A DNA stretch of 64,000 nt from Eriocheir sinensis (GCF_024679095.1 NC_066516.1:22561535-22625534), one strand, 5' to 3'. Positions 51,410-62,701 are shown, counted from the stretch's first letter. The notes: generated by a model from the letters alone, not told the origin. Numbers and translations are program-made.

Positions 51410-52370
51410 AAAAGAATCAAAAGAGGTGGTCTGATATAGTTATTGTTCATCGGGCACCTTATTTGTATAACGTAGTGACGGCGTGATTGGGGACTGTATC
51501 CTTCCTTTTTTTTCTTTTTCTTTTTTTAATCAAGGGTAGAGTAAGAAGAGGAAGTGGGTTAGTGGTGAAGGTGCAGGTGGGGGAGAAGGAACAACTACCC
51601 CTCGCCCCCGTATGCCCCACCCCACACCCCTCCTCACCTATCCCGCCCCCCGCCCCGCCCCGTCCCTCCAGCTTCACCCGAGAGTTATTCCCAGCCTTCG
51701 TCTTCGCCCTTGACTCACCGCCAGAAAGGAAATGAAATAAAACCATTCGCGGGAGCTAAGCTTTCCCTCCTGGACGTTTAATTTTATGGCTGCATTGAAG
51801 TTTTCGGCCGCTGAGCAGGTAATGTCACGGTTATTGTGCCGCCGCGCCATAACTCACGCTAACGACCCCTTCCTCCTCCTCTCCCCGCCGCGCGCTGCCA
51901 TGCCTCTGACCTTGTTTTATTTCGGGACTCGTTTATCAAGTGACTTTGTTCCTGTTTGGTTAGCGTTGCGAGTTGTTTAGGTTTCACTCATAGGCAAGAA
52001 TTGGCTGACACGAAGTAGTGGGTGAGAGGAGATCAGTATAGTGAAGATTAGTGGGCAAGTGGTTGAGACTGGTCGGCGGATTAGAGTAGTGGACGAGTGA
52101 AAATTAGTGGAGTTGAAGAGATTGGTTAACAGAGTAGTGAGTGAGTGGAGATTAGTGAAGATTGGTAAAGAGCTAGAGTAGTAGAAAAGTGGAGAAGATT
52201 AGAAGAAGAGATTAATGGTCGAGTAAAGAAGATTAGTGGAGAGGATAAGTGGACCAGTGGAGATCGGTAAACACGGAGTAGTGGACGCGTGGAGGAACTT
52301 AATGGACCAACTGTTGAACGAATAGAGTCGTGGACGAGTGGAGAAGACACTTAAAAGGCACGTGGTAAGT
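51410..52370. other. Intron 4 spacer, no gene seen
   Basis: Unique sequence, with TTTTTTAATCAAGGGT followed by GTGGGTTAGTG-type phrases repeated near 51,213 and 51,523. Bases 52,010-52,330 are a degenerate repeat of GTGGAGATTAGTG/GAGTAGTGGACGAGTGG. Confidence 0.55.
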
Positions 52371-52384
52371 CCAAACACAATAGA

Positions 52385-52651
52385 CACCTTGAAGCAGAAG
52401 TTAACCCGGTTTGCTGCAAGTGCCACGAATTTCACCTTCACTGGTAGCCTGGAAACACACACTCCCAGGTCTTTCTCTGCCTCTGTGGTGGATAGCGAAA
52501 TGTTTCCCATGTGGTATTGGTATGCTGAATTTCTCCTCCCAAGGTGCATGACTTTATATTTTTCTTCTTTAAATTCGAGCAGCCACGTTTTGCTCCACGT
52601 CTGTAGCTTGGTGAGGTCTTCTTGTAGGAAATCCGCAGTCAAGGGATTAAT
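52385..52651 (-). pseudogene. Non-LTR retrotransposon reverse transcriptase fragment
   Basis: The minus-strand frame contains LQEDLTKLQTWSKTWLLEF, then KYKVMHLGRR, then TEAEKDLGVCVS. This is the conserved stretch at the C-terminal side of reverse transcriptase in jockey/CR1-type LINEs (pattern DL-KL-W---W-L-FN--KCKVMHLG and EKDLGV). Only about 90 residues remain. The catalytic YxDD part, endonuclease and ends are absent, and the following AANRV region is degraded. It is a dead 3' fragment inside Neto intron 4, antisense to the gene. Confidence 0.85.
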
Positions 52652-52739
52652 AAGCTCATGGATGGGGAAGGAAGGTGATGATAGTAAGGACTGGCTGGAG
52701 CTGCCCCGCGTTGGCTGACTACCACCTTGCCAGTTCATT

Positions 52740-53230
52740 TCGTTATTAGGTTCTTATGATTTTGAGTATCCTCCATGCCCCCGTCTCCCCCCCCCCCCAC
52801 CCCTTCCCCCGTCCAAACTAGCAGTAGGCGAGGCTAATGCACCCGCGGAGGAAGCTGAGGATGCGGCTCATTTTCTGCCTTAATGGGGAAAAAATAACCG
52901 CCCTCTCCCGAAAATTACAAAGCGTCGTTGCAGCGTTCGTTTCAAAAGTTTCCCCTAAAGTTGTAAGTAGAAGCTTGAGTCTGGTCCTCCTCCTCCTCCT
53001 GCAGCGGTAACAGACAGACAGACCCCCTCTCCTTTCCCTTACACGTCCCTTTCCGGTGCTCAGGGAATTTATTTTGTCCCCCCTTAGACACCCGCGGCCC
53101 ACCCATCCTCAGTATAACTCAGAATGACCAGGGCACGAATTCTCAGACATTTTCAGCTCTCAAAACAAATCTCTCCTAAGGCCAATAAGGAGATTAGTCG
53201 GGTTTGAGTGTTTTTTTTTCTTTTGCATTC
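52740..53230. other. Intron 4 unique spacer
   Basis: No repeat family or coding pattern recognised apart from C-runs near 52,785. Confidence 0.5.
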
Positions 53231-53390
53231 ATTTTTTTTTACAGTAGAGGAGACAGTTCAAGGGCGTAATAAAAAAATAAAAAAAGAAGCTGGAGTAGGT
53301 GAAGAAGCCTTGTCAAATCATCACTAGGCTCATAAGACTAACATTGGAAATACCCACAACCTCCACGAAAGCCCACTGAAACGTTGGTGT
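53231..53390 (-). mobile_element. Composite B+A fragment, reversed (A copy 13 with B copy 8)
   Basis: + strand: T-run, ACAGTAGAGGAGACAGTTCA, AGGGCGT, A-rich centre, then AAGCCTTGTCAAATCATCAC, TAGGCTCATAAGACTAACAT, TGGAAATACCCAC. Reversed, this is part of B followed by A, as at 31,450 and 41,522. Confidence 0.6.
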
Positions 53391-53764
53391 GTGACTCCCA
53401 TGCAGGTATTAGTTTCACGCGGGTGGGATGCTGCAGGTGAAAATCTGTGTCCTCTTCTGCATGACATCATTAGGAAGGCGAAAAAAGGGTCACATTAAGA
53501 AAGTTAGGTCAGTTATGCAAGAGCTGCCTACCTACTCGTGCCCCAAACTGCTCTATTCTCTACACTTCCTTTGATGTTGTGATACTTTTTCTTTCTCTTT
53601 TCTCCCCCTCCGATGTTTGCTCACGTCACTCAGTCTGCTCGGGCTTAAGGTGCTTCAGCTACTCGGTTTTCCCCTCTGAATGTTGACCCATCCCTGCCCG
53701 TCCACTGATGTACTTCTCTCTTCCTATCTTTATCTATCTATGTCTCTATCTCCTAATCCTGCTA

Positions 53765-53915
53765 TATTCTTTTCCACGTAAACCTCCACCACCTTCATCA
53801 CCACCACCACCGCCACGTTAATCACCACCACCACCACAACTTTGATCACCACCACCACCACCTTCATCACCACCACCACATTCATAACCCCCACCACCTT
53901 CATCACCACCACCTG
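53765..53915. repeat. (CCA)n-rich tract
   Basis: CACCACCACC with CTTCATCACCACC and GTTAATCACC variants. Confidence 0.85.
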
Positions 53916-54019
53916 TACTCTCCTTCCGTCTCCTTTTCCTCCTCCCCTTCTTCTTCCTTCGTGTCCTCCTCATGTTCCGACGCACCCAGACCGTCCCGTC
54001 ATTACTCGAATCTCACTGC

Positions 54020-54240
54020 GGGTCGTAATATAAGACATTTCATGGCCCACGAACACCTATTTGAGAAGGCTTTCGTAGGAGTTTGGGGCATTTCCAGGAT
54101 TAGTTTTATGACCCTGGTGGTAGTTTGACCCTTCTTCTGTACCGTGAACCTGAAGGAACACTCATTAGAACTCAACTGACCCCCTCTTTGGCCTTTAGAA
54201 CCAGCGGATGTGAGAAGGGAAAGTGTCTTACAATACCAAC
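54020..54240 (+). mobile_element. Family B MITE-like element copy 7
   Basis: GGTCGTAATATAAGACATTT C ... AAAGTGTCTTACAATACC. The two ends are imperfect inverted repeats (about 16 of 20). Best-preserved full copy, about 220 bp, lying 290 bases before Neto exon e. Confidence 0.78.
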
Positions 54241-54410
54241 CTCAGTGTTTTTCAGGCTGGATATAGTACTTCCTCTTTCGCTATTTTCAGCATGTATAAT
54301 TTCTATGTGCAGGTGATCGTTGAATTTGGGTCAGATATTTATTTTTTACATTGGTTTAGGTCATGTTACTTAATTTCTCATGCTCATAGTATAATTATTA
54401 GACTTAGATA

Positions 54411-54421
54411 ACACACACACA

Positions 54422-54463
<42 letters not shown>
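54411..54463. repeat. (AC)n microsatellite near the 3' end of Neto intron 4
   Basis: About 53 bases of AC with one ATAC interruption, 68 bases before the exon e acceptor. Confidence 0.94.
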
Positions 54464-54464
<1 letters not shown>

Positions 54465-54531
54465 GACGCTTCATGACTGCTTGACTGGATACGTAACTAT
54501 TCCGCCACAACCCACCTTTTCTTTTTTCCAG

Positions 54532-54653
54532 AGGGACTCCCGCCGTGCACCGCCAGCGAATTCTACTGCGACGATGCCACGTGTGTCCACAAATCCTTGA
54601 GGTGTAACAACATCAAGAACTGCAAGAACGAGTACGACGAGGAGGACTGCAAT
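54532..54653 (+). CDS. Neto: Neto exon e: LDL-receptor class A module
   Basis: Acceptor CTTTTTTCCAG, donor GACTGCAAT|GTACGT. The first two bases complete a split Glu codon; a second AG two bases later would break the frame. It encodes residues 275-315 with six cysteines in LDLa spacing (C280, C287, C292, C299, C305, C314): PCTASEFYCDDATC, then RCNNIKNC, then DEEDC. The DE pair before the last cysteine is kept, but the usual acidic residues in C-D-G-x-x-D-C are Asn. Vertebrate Neto LDLa modules depart in the same way, so this is a family trait supporting the Neto call over other CUB/LDLa proteins. The module is the last extracellular domain before the membrane. Confidence 0.93.
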
Positions 54654-54699
54654 GTACGTAAGCCTTAAGATGACCCCCTCGTCCCTCACGGTCCTCACC

Positions 54700-55160
54700 C
54701 ACACCAGTCAACCTCACTCACCAACTATCGAACTAGCTAACTTTAACTGTTTGATTACCTGTTAAACTAACTATAATTACCTACCTGTTTAACTAACTAT
54801 CATACTAGCTAACTTTAACTAACTGCTTGACTATTTATTAATCTAACTATTTATTGTGTGTGTGAGCGGGGTCACCTTCACCTTCATGTCCACAGTGCGG
54901 GGCAGCGGTGTCAGGCTTCTGGCACCGTGATCTTTTAGCTGCTGTCCTGACTTCCACTCGCAAGGCTTGGGATCGATCCCCGGCACTCAGAGGTGTTCAT
55001 TACGGATCTAACTATTTAATTACCTACATACCTAACCACCTTACTACCTAACTAACTAACTAACCAACTAACTTTCTAACCATGTGACGATCAAACTAAC
55101 TATATAGCTAACTGTTAGACTATCTATTAAACTACGTAACTACCTATCCACCTACCTACC
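54700..55160. repeat. Degenerate (AACT)n region with a possible tRNA-derived fragment
   Basis: CTAACTAACTAACC-type repeats flank 54,890-55,000. Within that, GCAAGGCTTG followed by GGGATCGATCCCCGGCA resembles the T-arm and acceptor end of a tRNA (B-box-like). The 5' half does not fold as a tRNA by eye, so at most a tRNA-derived SINE remnant. Confidence 0.45.
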
Positions 55161-55499
55161 TGACCAACTCCTACCTCACTCCTCTTGGATGCCTTGTATT
55201 TATTCCATTCTCATTCTGCCTTTTCGATCGTGTTTTGTGTTCAGTTTTTAATCTTGTTCCTGCCGTCGTTGTCTCTAGTTATCGTGGGATTTCGTTGTTG
55301 TTGTTGTTGTTGTTGTTGTTTCTCATTAGTGTTGGCTGTCTGCTGGATTGGCCGCATACTCTCGTCTCGATTCTTGTAGTTTTCGTTTTCTTCTCACCTG
55401 TCCGTGAACATTAAACTGGGAAAGGTAAGCTGTGGCGACCCGAGCATCACACTCGGGCCGAAGTGCTGCGTCGAAAAAACAACCAGTAATGATGATGAT

Positions 55500-55500
55500 G

Positions 55501-55583
<83 letters not shown>

Positions 55584-55719
55584 AAGAAGAAGAAGAAGAA
55601 GATGAAGAAGGAGGAGAAGGAGGAGGAGAGTAAGAAGAGAAGAAAAAGAATGCCAGTAATAACAACAACAAAAAAACGACAACGACAACAGCGATATTAA
55701 TAATCATAACAATAACAAC

Positions 55720-55802
<83 letters not shown>

Positions 55803-55823
55803 AAATAGTTATGACGACCGAAC

Positions 55824-55888
<65 letters not shown>

Positions 55889-55890
55889 GG
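55500..55890. repeat. (AAT)n, (AAG)n and (AC)n cluster
   Basis: (AAT)n about 55,500-55,553, (AAG)n about 55,554-55,605, a second (AAT)n about 55,716-55,800, and (AC)n at 55,826-55,884. Confidence 0.94.
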
Positions 55891-56085
55891 AATCGGGAAC
55901 ACAGAGACGCCACTTAACCAGTTTAGTGCAGAGAGCGTGTGGTAATGGACCCCCCCTCCCCCCCTTTTCCTCCCTCCTACTCCCCTTCCCCCTCCTCCGC
56001 CCACCTCCCCCTCCCCCCACACACTCATTTCTTTTAATTAGAAAACCTTTTACTGAGTCGAATCAGCTGATGAGTCAAAGACGGC

Positions 56086-56091
<6 letters not shown>

Positions 56092-56178
<87 letters not shown>
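56092..56178. repeat. (GA)n microsatellite
   Basis: About 87 bases of GA in Neto intron 5. Confidence 0.96.
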
Positions 56179-56182
<4 letters not shown>

Positions 56183-56241
56183 TCTAAACATTACATCGCA
56201 CATTAAAGTTTCAAGAATTCGTATTAGTGGCTTTGAGTCCG

Positions 56242-56245
<4 letters not shown>

Positions 56246-56284
<39 letters not shown>

Positions 56285-56415
56285 TGTTGTGTAGATACAT
56301 AAAGTTCCAAACACAAAATTGACACATCCTCAAACATTTCGATATATATAAATAGATAGATAGATAGATATAGATAGATAGATAGATAGATACAGATAGA
56401 CAGATAGATAGATAG

Positions 56416-56476
<61 letters not shown>
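56246..56476. repeat. (GT)n, (ATAG)n and (CA)n cluster
   Basis: (GT)n 56,246-56,282, (GATA)n about 56,345-56,420, (CA)n 56,420-56,476. The GT and CA runs could pair with each other across the GATA run. Confidence 0.93.
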
Positions 56477-56477
<1 letters not shown>

Positions 56478-57137
56478 TTCCCGTCTCAGCGATCTACTTC
56501 TGGCGAGGGTAAGAAGGAAAAAGAAAAGTGGCTTTGTTAAGGTGTGAACACTGACCGAACGGCGCTGACCACTACATCCGGCCGCCTGTATGGCCTGTAA
56601 TTCCACGCCATTCCACATAACCAGGTGTGGCAGGTGTAGTTGTGATTGTTTGTGTGAGTTTGGGTGTAGGTGTAGGTGTTGGTGAGTGGGTGGGTTTGAA
56701 TCTTGGTGTGCGTGTAGGTTTGAGTGTGCGTGTGGGTGTGGTCGTGAGTGTGCTTGGGTGGATGAGTTCGCGTCAGGCATTGGTAGCCGAAGGGAATTCT
56801 TGGTCATGTTTTCCCTTCCTGCTCCGTCGCTCCTCCCACCGGGCCCGAGGCGGCGTGCTGCGTGCAGGAGGGAGGAGTGGTTATCCCCCTCGTGTTTACT
56901 TGCATTACGAGGATGCTCTTATGAATATGCATCGGTAAAGGGTTGGTTGGTGAAGTAAAACGTATCCTAGCTTGTGTATATTTAGTGGGTGTGAGTTTTA
57001 AGATATAAGAGGGCATCATATACACGCAACTTTTAATCATTATATGAAATGCGAGTGTTTAAGCAACCCAATGTGTACAAACCATCACAGACCTGAAAAA
57101 ATAAATGAGGACATAGGTGGAGCTTCCCCGAACTTTT

Positions 57138-57140
<3 letters not shown>

Positions 57141-57215
<75 letters not shown>
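57141..57215. repeat. (GA)n microsatellite
   Basis: About 75 bases of GA in Neto intron 5. Confidence 0.96.
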
Positions 57216-57218
<3 letters not shown>

Positions 57219-57714
57219 TAATGGCAGTAGTAGCAGTGGGTGCCGAACATGTTCCCGCCCTGGACATATTCCCTTCTGGACATTTCCCCCTCCGGACATT
57301 TTCTACTCAATTATCTTTATAATAAGAGCGAAATAATAAATAAATGAATAGTAAAACAGACGACTAAAGATAAGGAACATATAATAAAAAAGAAATATGA
57401 GAAGTAAGAAAGAAAGAGGGAAACACAGGAAGTTTTCGGATATTCTGTGCGCGTTCCCGAGGCCCTTCGACTTTCCATCCCAGAAATGATAAATGCGGTG
57501 AGCAGCGCATTCACAAGAGTTACGATTAATTTCATAATCCAGTTTGGTAGTTTTAAGAAGCGAGTTCTTGCATTCATCCTCCGCGAGCCTCGGCGGGGAT
57601 AAGGAGCGCCAGGGAGCCCAAGGTCTCTCTGGCGAGTGTGGCAGTACTGGAGGGCTCCCCGAGGGAAGCCTTGGTGCTCCCCGGGGCGTCCGCGGAGTTA
57701 CCGGAGATCTGCAC

Positions 57715-59370
57715 GGGTAGATGGGGCTCGTTAGCCGTGGTAGGCAGTCCATCTAGGAGAGCAAACTCCGAACAATATACCCGGGCAGGTGAGGCTCGTT
57801 AGCCGTGGTAGGCAATTCGCCTAGGAGAGCAAACTCCGAACAATAAACCCGGGCAGGTGGAGGTCGTTAGCGTGAGCAGTTCACCTAGGAGAGCAAACTC
57901 TGATCATAAACCCGGGCAGGTGGAGGTCGTTAGCGTGAGCAGTTCACCTAGGAGAGCAAACTCTGATCATAAACCCGGGCAGGTGGAGGTCGTTAGCGTG
58001 AGCAGTTCACCTAGGAGAAGGAAAACTCTGACCACAAACCCGGCCAGGTGGAGGTCGTTAGCCGTGGTAGGCAATCTGCCTAGGAGAGGGACAACTCCAA
58101 ACAACAAACACGGGCAGGCTGGGCTCGTTAGCCGTCATAGGCAATACACCTAGGAGAGCAAACTCCGAACAAAAAACCCGGACAGGTTGGGCTCGTGAGC
58201 CGTCATAGGCAATACACCTAGGAGAGCAAACTCCGAACAATAAACCCGGGCAGGTTGGGCTCGTGAGCCGTCATAGGCAATACACCTAGGAGAGCAAACT
58301 CCGAATAAAAAACCCGGGCAGGTTGGGCTCGTGAGCCGTCATAGGCAATACACCTAGGAGAGCAAACTCCGAACAATAAACCCGGGCAGGTGGAGCTCGT
58401 TAGCGAAAGCAGTTCATCTAGGAGAGCAAACTCCGAACAATAAACCCGGGCAGGTGGAGCTCGTTAGCGTGAGCAGTTCATCTAGGAGAGCAAACTCCGA
58501 TTACAAACCCGGGCAGGTGGAGGTCGTTAGCGTGAGCAGTTCACCTAGGAGAGCAAACTCCAAACAATAAACCCGGGCAGGTGGAGCTCGTTAGCGTGAG
58601 CAGTTCACCTAGGAGAGCAAACTCCGAACAATAAACCCGGGCAGGTGGGGCTCGTTAGCGTGAGCAGTTCATCTAGGAGAGCAAACTCCGATTACAAACC
58701 CGGGCAGGTGGAGCTCGTTAGCGTGAGCAGTTCACCTAGGAGAAGGAAAACTCTGACCACAAACCCGGCCAGGTGGAGGTCGTTAGCCGTGGTAGGCAAT
58801 CTGCCTAGGAGAGGGACAACTCCAAACAACAAACACGGGCAGGCTGGGCTCGTTAGCCGTCATAGGCAATACACCTAGGAGAGCAAACTCCGAATAAAAA
58901 ACCCGGACAGGTTGGGCTCGTGAGCCGTCATAGGCAATACACCTAGGAGAGCAAACTCCGAATAAAAAACCCGGGCAGGTTGGGCTCGTGAGCCGTCATA
59001 GGCAATACACCTAGGAGAGCAAACTCCGAACAATAAACCCGGGCAGGTGGAGGTCGTTAGCGAAAGCAGTTCATCTAGGAGAGCAAACTCCGAACAATAA
59101 ACCCGGGCAGGTGGAGCTCGTTAGCCGTGGTAGGCAATCTGCCTAGGAGAGGGACAACTCCGAACAACAAACCCGGGCAGGTGGAGCTCGTTAGCCGTGG
59201 TAGGCAATCTGCCTAGGAGAGGGACAACTCCGAACAACAAACCCGGGCAGGAGGGGGTCGTTAGCCGTGGTAGGCAGTCCTCCTAGGAGAAGGAAAACTC
59301 CGAAATCAAACCAACCAAACACACACACACACACACACAACCAACCAACCGGGGAGGTGGGGCTCGTTAT
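57715..59370. repeat. 63-67-bp minisatellite, about 25 copies, with higher-order structure
   Basis: Consensus parts: CCTAGGAGAGCAAACTCCGA, then ACAATAAACCCGGGCAGGTG, then GAGCTCGTTAGC, then a variable hairpin segment. Three variants occur: GTGGTAGGCAATCTG, GTGAGCAGTTCA and GTCATAGGCAATACA. A block of several units with CTAGGAGAAGGAAAACTCTG occurs twice 725 bases apart (58,011 and 58,736). The 63-bp units keep frames open (SSPRR-type peptides), but it lies in an intron and shows no coding signal. Confidence 0.93.
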
Positions 59371-59399
59371 AGGCGTCGTAGACAATCCACCAAGGGGAA

Positions 59400-60590
59400 T
59401 CATCAAATAAAAGGATAATAAAAGCGAACACACGAGAAGAAGAATATGAAATTAGAACCGGACAAAAAAGGATTATATAAGATGGAACACCGAATAAAGG
59501 ATAGTTAGGAAAACAGCATCGAGAAAAGCATAAGATACACAATGATCATCCAGACTGAAACAAGACCGAAAAATGGATGGTATAAAAAGAACGGAGAAAA
59601 GATAATGTAATAAGGACGCACAGAAAATAACGTAGAAATAAAACACCAAGAAAAGGAAAATAAGAAAAATATAGAAACAACATCAATGATACCGCCGCTC
59701 CGTGGGCTCCGTGGGCGGTAGGAGAATGAAATGACCCTTTTCGTAGACGCACAATATAATGTGGTCAAACATGTCAACAATGACATTTACCGCCAGGATC
59801 ACAATCATGACACTCGAAAACGCCCGTGTCTCTGAGCACTACACCGAACAGCTGAGCACTTCACTTAACATCTAACGTTCAGCATTGTATTTCACTTATG
59901 TCACTTATTAATCTATAACAACAGATAGTGTATAATCAGGTAAATAAGCAAAGATAGAATTATACTACGGCAGGCGCTTGCACTTACGTATTCTGGGCCT
60001 ACTAAAATGTCTCCGTCTTTCTGTTCCTTGTGTTCCTCTGGGTGGATGTCTACAGAGGCAGACAGCGAGGCCGAGAAGGGACATCTTCCCTTCACTGTTA
60101 CTGTTAGCTGTCTCCCTCCTCCTCATCTCCTACAGCGCCCCGAGTATGTCGAATCATCAAAAGTGCACGTGTGTGGATGCGTCATCCTTGCCCCCGAGTC
60201 AGCGAGAGCCTTCATCTGTTCGTCGTTTGCAATCGAGGCGATACCGAAATGCTGGCTTGGCACCTTCAACACCGAGCAGCCGTGACACACCACAACCAAA
60301 GTTCCCTGCTCTCGTTCGCTACACCATCGTTTACTCCTCGCCTTATTTATCTTATCTTATTCCTCATACTTTCCCTTTCACCTTCCACCGATCATTCGTT
60401 CCGCCTTCTGTCGGTAACAATCAAGAAAAACAAACAAACACCATCCACCTTTCGACCCTAAAATCAACATCGCCAAAATTGTGGGCGGGTCTCTTCTGGG
60501 AGGAAAGAGGCTCACCCAGACCGATGAAGAATACCAGCAAAGGATGATGTAGAAGAGAAAAAACATCGAAAAAAGAAAACCAACAGCAAG
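59400..60590. other. Intron 5 unique spacer, no gene recognised
   Basis: 59,400-59,680 is A-rich. 59,978-60,547 holds a 189-codon frame without domain, start context or codon bias, treated as chance. Confidence 0.5.
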
Positions 60591-60785
60591 AAATGGAAAT
60601 AGAAGTGGGTCAAAAAACAAAAATAGGTGAACGGAATGAAAATAGAAGTGGGTAAAAAAAAAAATAGGTGAACGGAAGGGAAATAGAAGTGGATAAAAAA
60701 AAAATAGGTGAACGGAATGGAAATAGAAGTGGGTAAAAAAAAATATCAGGTGAGCTGGATAGAAATAGAAGCGATCTTTATAAAC
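60591..60785. repeat. ~50-bp A-rich minisatellite, four copies
   Basis: GAAATAGAAGTGGGTAAAAA, then AATAGGTGAACGGAATG repeated. Confidence 0.88.
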
Positions 60786-61932
60786 TAAATGACTAAAGTA
60801 TAAAAAAAAATAATAGTAGTGGGCCAAAAAAAAATTAAGCGCGATAAAAATAAAGTAAGTGTTCCGGAAAGCGAATAAAGTGAGTGGGAGAGAATCAGAA
60901 ATAGGTCAACTCTTCCACGTCGCGGCGAGTGCGTGTCATTATGGCCCTCAATATGTGGACGAGGCTCCGTAAATCATTCCACGGTGGCCGCTTATGATGA
61001 TGATGAGTCGCCACTGTTGTGTTATGAGCCGTGTACCGCCATCTGTGTGTGTGGGTGGGGGGGGGGGCGTGGGGGGGGGTGTTTTGACCCGTACGTGGCC
61101 TCATTACACCTGCGTGGAAAGCCGTAACACCTGCGGCTCTGCGTTTATTTGATTATGTTTCCTTTTACTGTTGTGGTTGTCTCAGTTCGCGTGCCGCCGC
61201 CACTTCGATACACGTGAGATTTCCTGCATGATGATGACGATGGTGATGACGTTGGTGATAGTCTGAGATGATAATGATGATGAAGTGCTAAACATAGTAA
61301 TGATAACCCCGACGCTGAAGATGAATTTAGAAGATTTAGAAGGATTATGATGGCGGTAGTAGTGATAACAAGCGTGACAGGCGATATAATGAGGGACTTC
61401 CAAAACTGCTTCTCTGCCAGTCATTATCTGTTTGGAGTAGAGTCGCTGCTCCATACAGAAGGACCAACTTGTAACAACAGTGCTGCCTGCTATGTAGAAA
61501 CTGCCTTGAAAGTTCCCCTCATTCTTTTGCTCCTGATGACGAAGACAAAGAGAGGAAAATAGAGAGAAATGCGGGTATACCACACCCACGAGTCAACAAA
61601 CCTCAATACGCTGAAATCAAATATGGCAACGGTGACAGTGATAACAGTACCAACGATAACAATATCAATATTTAAGAGTGAAACAGCTGACCTCCTCCAG
61701 TTTCCTTCTCACATTCTTAAAACTGTAACGCTCTAAAACACTCGAGAAAAGCATTTGTACTCTTAATTTAGCTGACCTTTAGCGTGACTCATTTCTTTTA
61801 AACTGGAGTTAGCAGGCAATTCAATCCACTAAACTTACAAAGGTGCAGGCATATCAATCCATTAAATTTATCTTTATCCATTAATCTGTCATGAAAAAAG
61901 ATGGAAAAAATAATGATACTCTTTCTCGGCAG
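60786..61932. other. 3' part of Neto intron 5, no other gene seen
   Basis: G-runs at 61,046-61,080 and GATGAT-rich sequence at 61,228-61,290. No repeat family or coding exon recognised before the exon f acceptor. Confidence 0.5.
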
Positions 61933-62076
61933 GTGCTGAACAACCTCAAGTTCAACATCCACTCGGACCACATCATCATCATCCTGACGCTGGGCTGCGG
62001 GCTCCTCGGCGGGATGTGCTTCGCCATGTGCTTCAACTGCATCAGGAAGCTCATCCGCGACGGCAGGCAGATCCAC
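61933..62076 (+). CDS. Neto: Neto exon f: transmembrane helix
   Basis: Acceptor TTTCTCGGCAG, donor ATCCAC|GTACGT. It begins and ends on whole codons (144 bases), encoding residues 316-363. A short juxtamembrane stretch (VLNNLKFNIHSDH) leads into a hydrophobic helix at about 329-350 (IIIILTLGCGLLGGMCFAM), then a basic stop-transfer cluster (CIRKLIRDGR). This gives a type I orientation with the CUB and LDLa modules outside. The helix is rich in Gly and Cys; C344, C348 and C351 at or near the inner face could be palmitoylated, which is inference. Skipping this in-frame exon would give a protein without its anchor. Confidence 0.9.
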
Positions 62077-62143
62077 GTACGTAGCGCGGCGTGACTGACT
62101 CACGGACGCAGGAAAGAATAACTGACCCATACGCAGCAGGGAA

Positions 62144-62338
62144 CAGTGGCGTAACTAGGTATATAACAATGGAGGCGGCAAGTGGAGCCCTGATGCCAAA
62201 TGGAAGGTTACTGGGGCGTATTCTAAGTTCAGACCAATGGTGAGTATTAGGGCATGGCCAGTGGGTGGACACCCGGGGGCACCGGATTCTCATAGGGGGA
62301 CTCATGCCCCCCCGTGCACCCCCATACCTACGCCACTG
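62144..62338. mobile_element. hAT-like MITE (family D), 195 bp
   Basis: The ends CAGTGGCGTAACTAGG and the reverse complement of CCTACGCCACTG form short inverted repeats; the start CAGTGGCGTA is common among hAT-type elements. No clean 8-bp duplication is visible (GCAGGGAA versus CCATTGAA). It sits 67 bases after the Neto exon f donor. Confidence 0.65.
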
Positions 62339-62419
62339 CCATTGAATGCCTGTCACGAACAACACTTTATATTTGCAAAAATATTTCCACAATCATTATA
62401 TTTTCATTATTATTATTAT

Positions 62420-62452
<33 letters not shown>

Positions 62453-62455
62453 AAG
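62420..62455. repeat. (AGT)n trinucleotide tract
   Basis: TTATTATTAGTAGTAGTAGT run in Neto intron 6. Confidence 0.9.
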
Positions 62456-62701
62456 TAGTATTTTTAGTATTAACATTCTTCTTAGTATTAATTTTTGCCA
62501 ACTTATGTTTGTATTTAATTCACATCATGTATGTCTTCAGCGCTAGGGCTGCAATTTTTTCCCCCAGTAAACTTTTATTATATTCATCCATTTTGAATAT
62601 ATTTTTATTTATTTATTTTATTTTGTTTTATTTATTTGTTTATTTTATTTATTTCCATTTTTTTCTCTGGAATAAAAGGAACCCATTGCACCCTCTTCCT
62701 T

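Noticed and set aside
54940..54995. tRNA gene suggested by GGGATCGATCCCCGGCA
   Set aside because: T-arm-like end only. The D-arm, anticodon stem and acceptor pairing are not visible, so listed as a possible SINE remnant instead.
57857..58878. Repeat-encoded protein with SSPRRANSDHKPGQ units
   Set aside because: Open only because the unit is 63 bp. Frames break where units are 64-67 bp, it lies within a Neto intron, and it has no start context or domain.
57715..59370. CRISPR array
   Set aside because: Units are tandem without unique spacers, in an animal-type intron.
59978..60547. 189-codon frame in Neto intron 5
   Set aside because: Composition changes along its length, there is no recognised domain, the hydrophobic start is weak, and there is no splice relationship to Neto phases.
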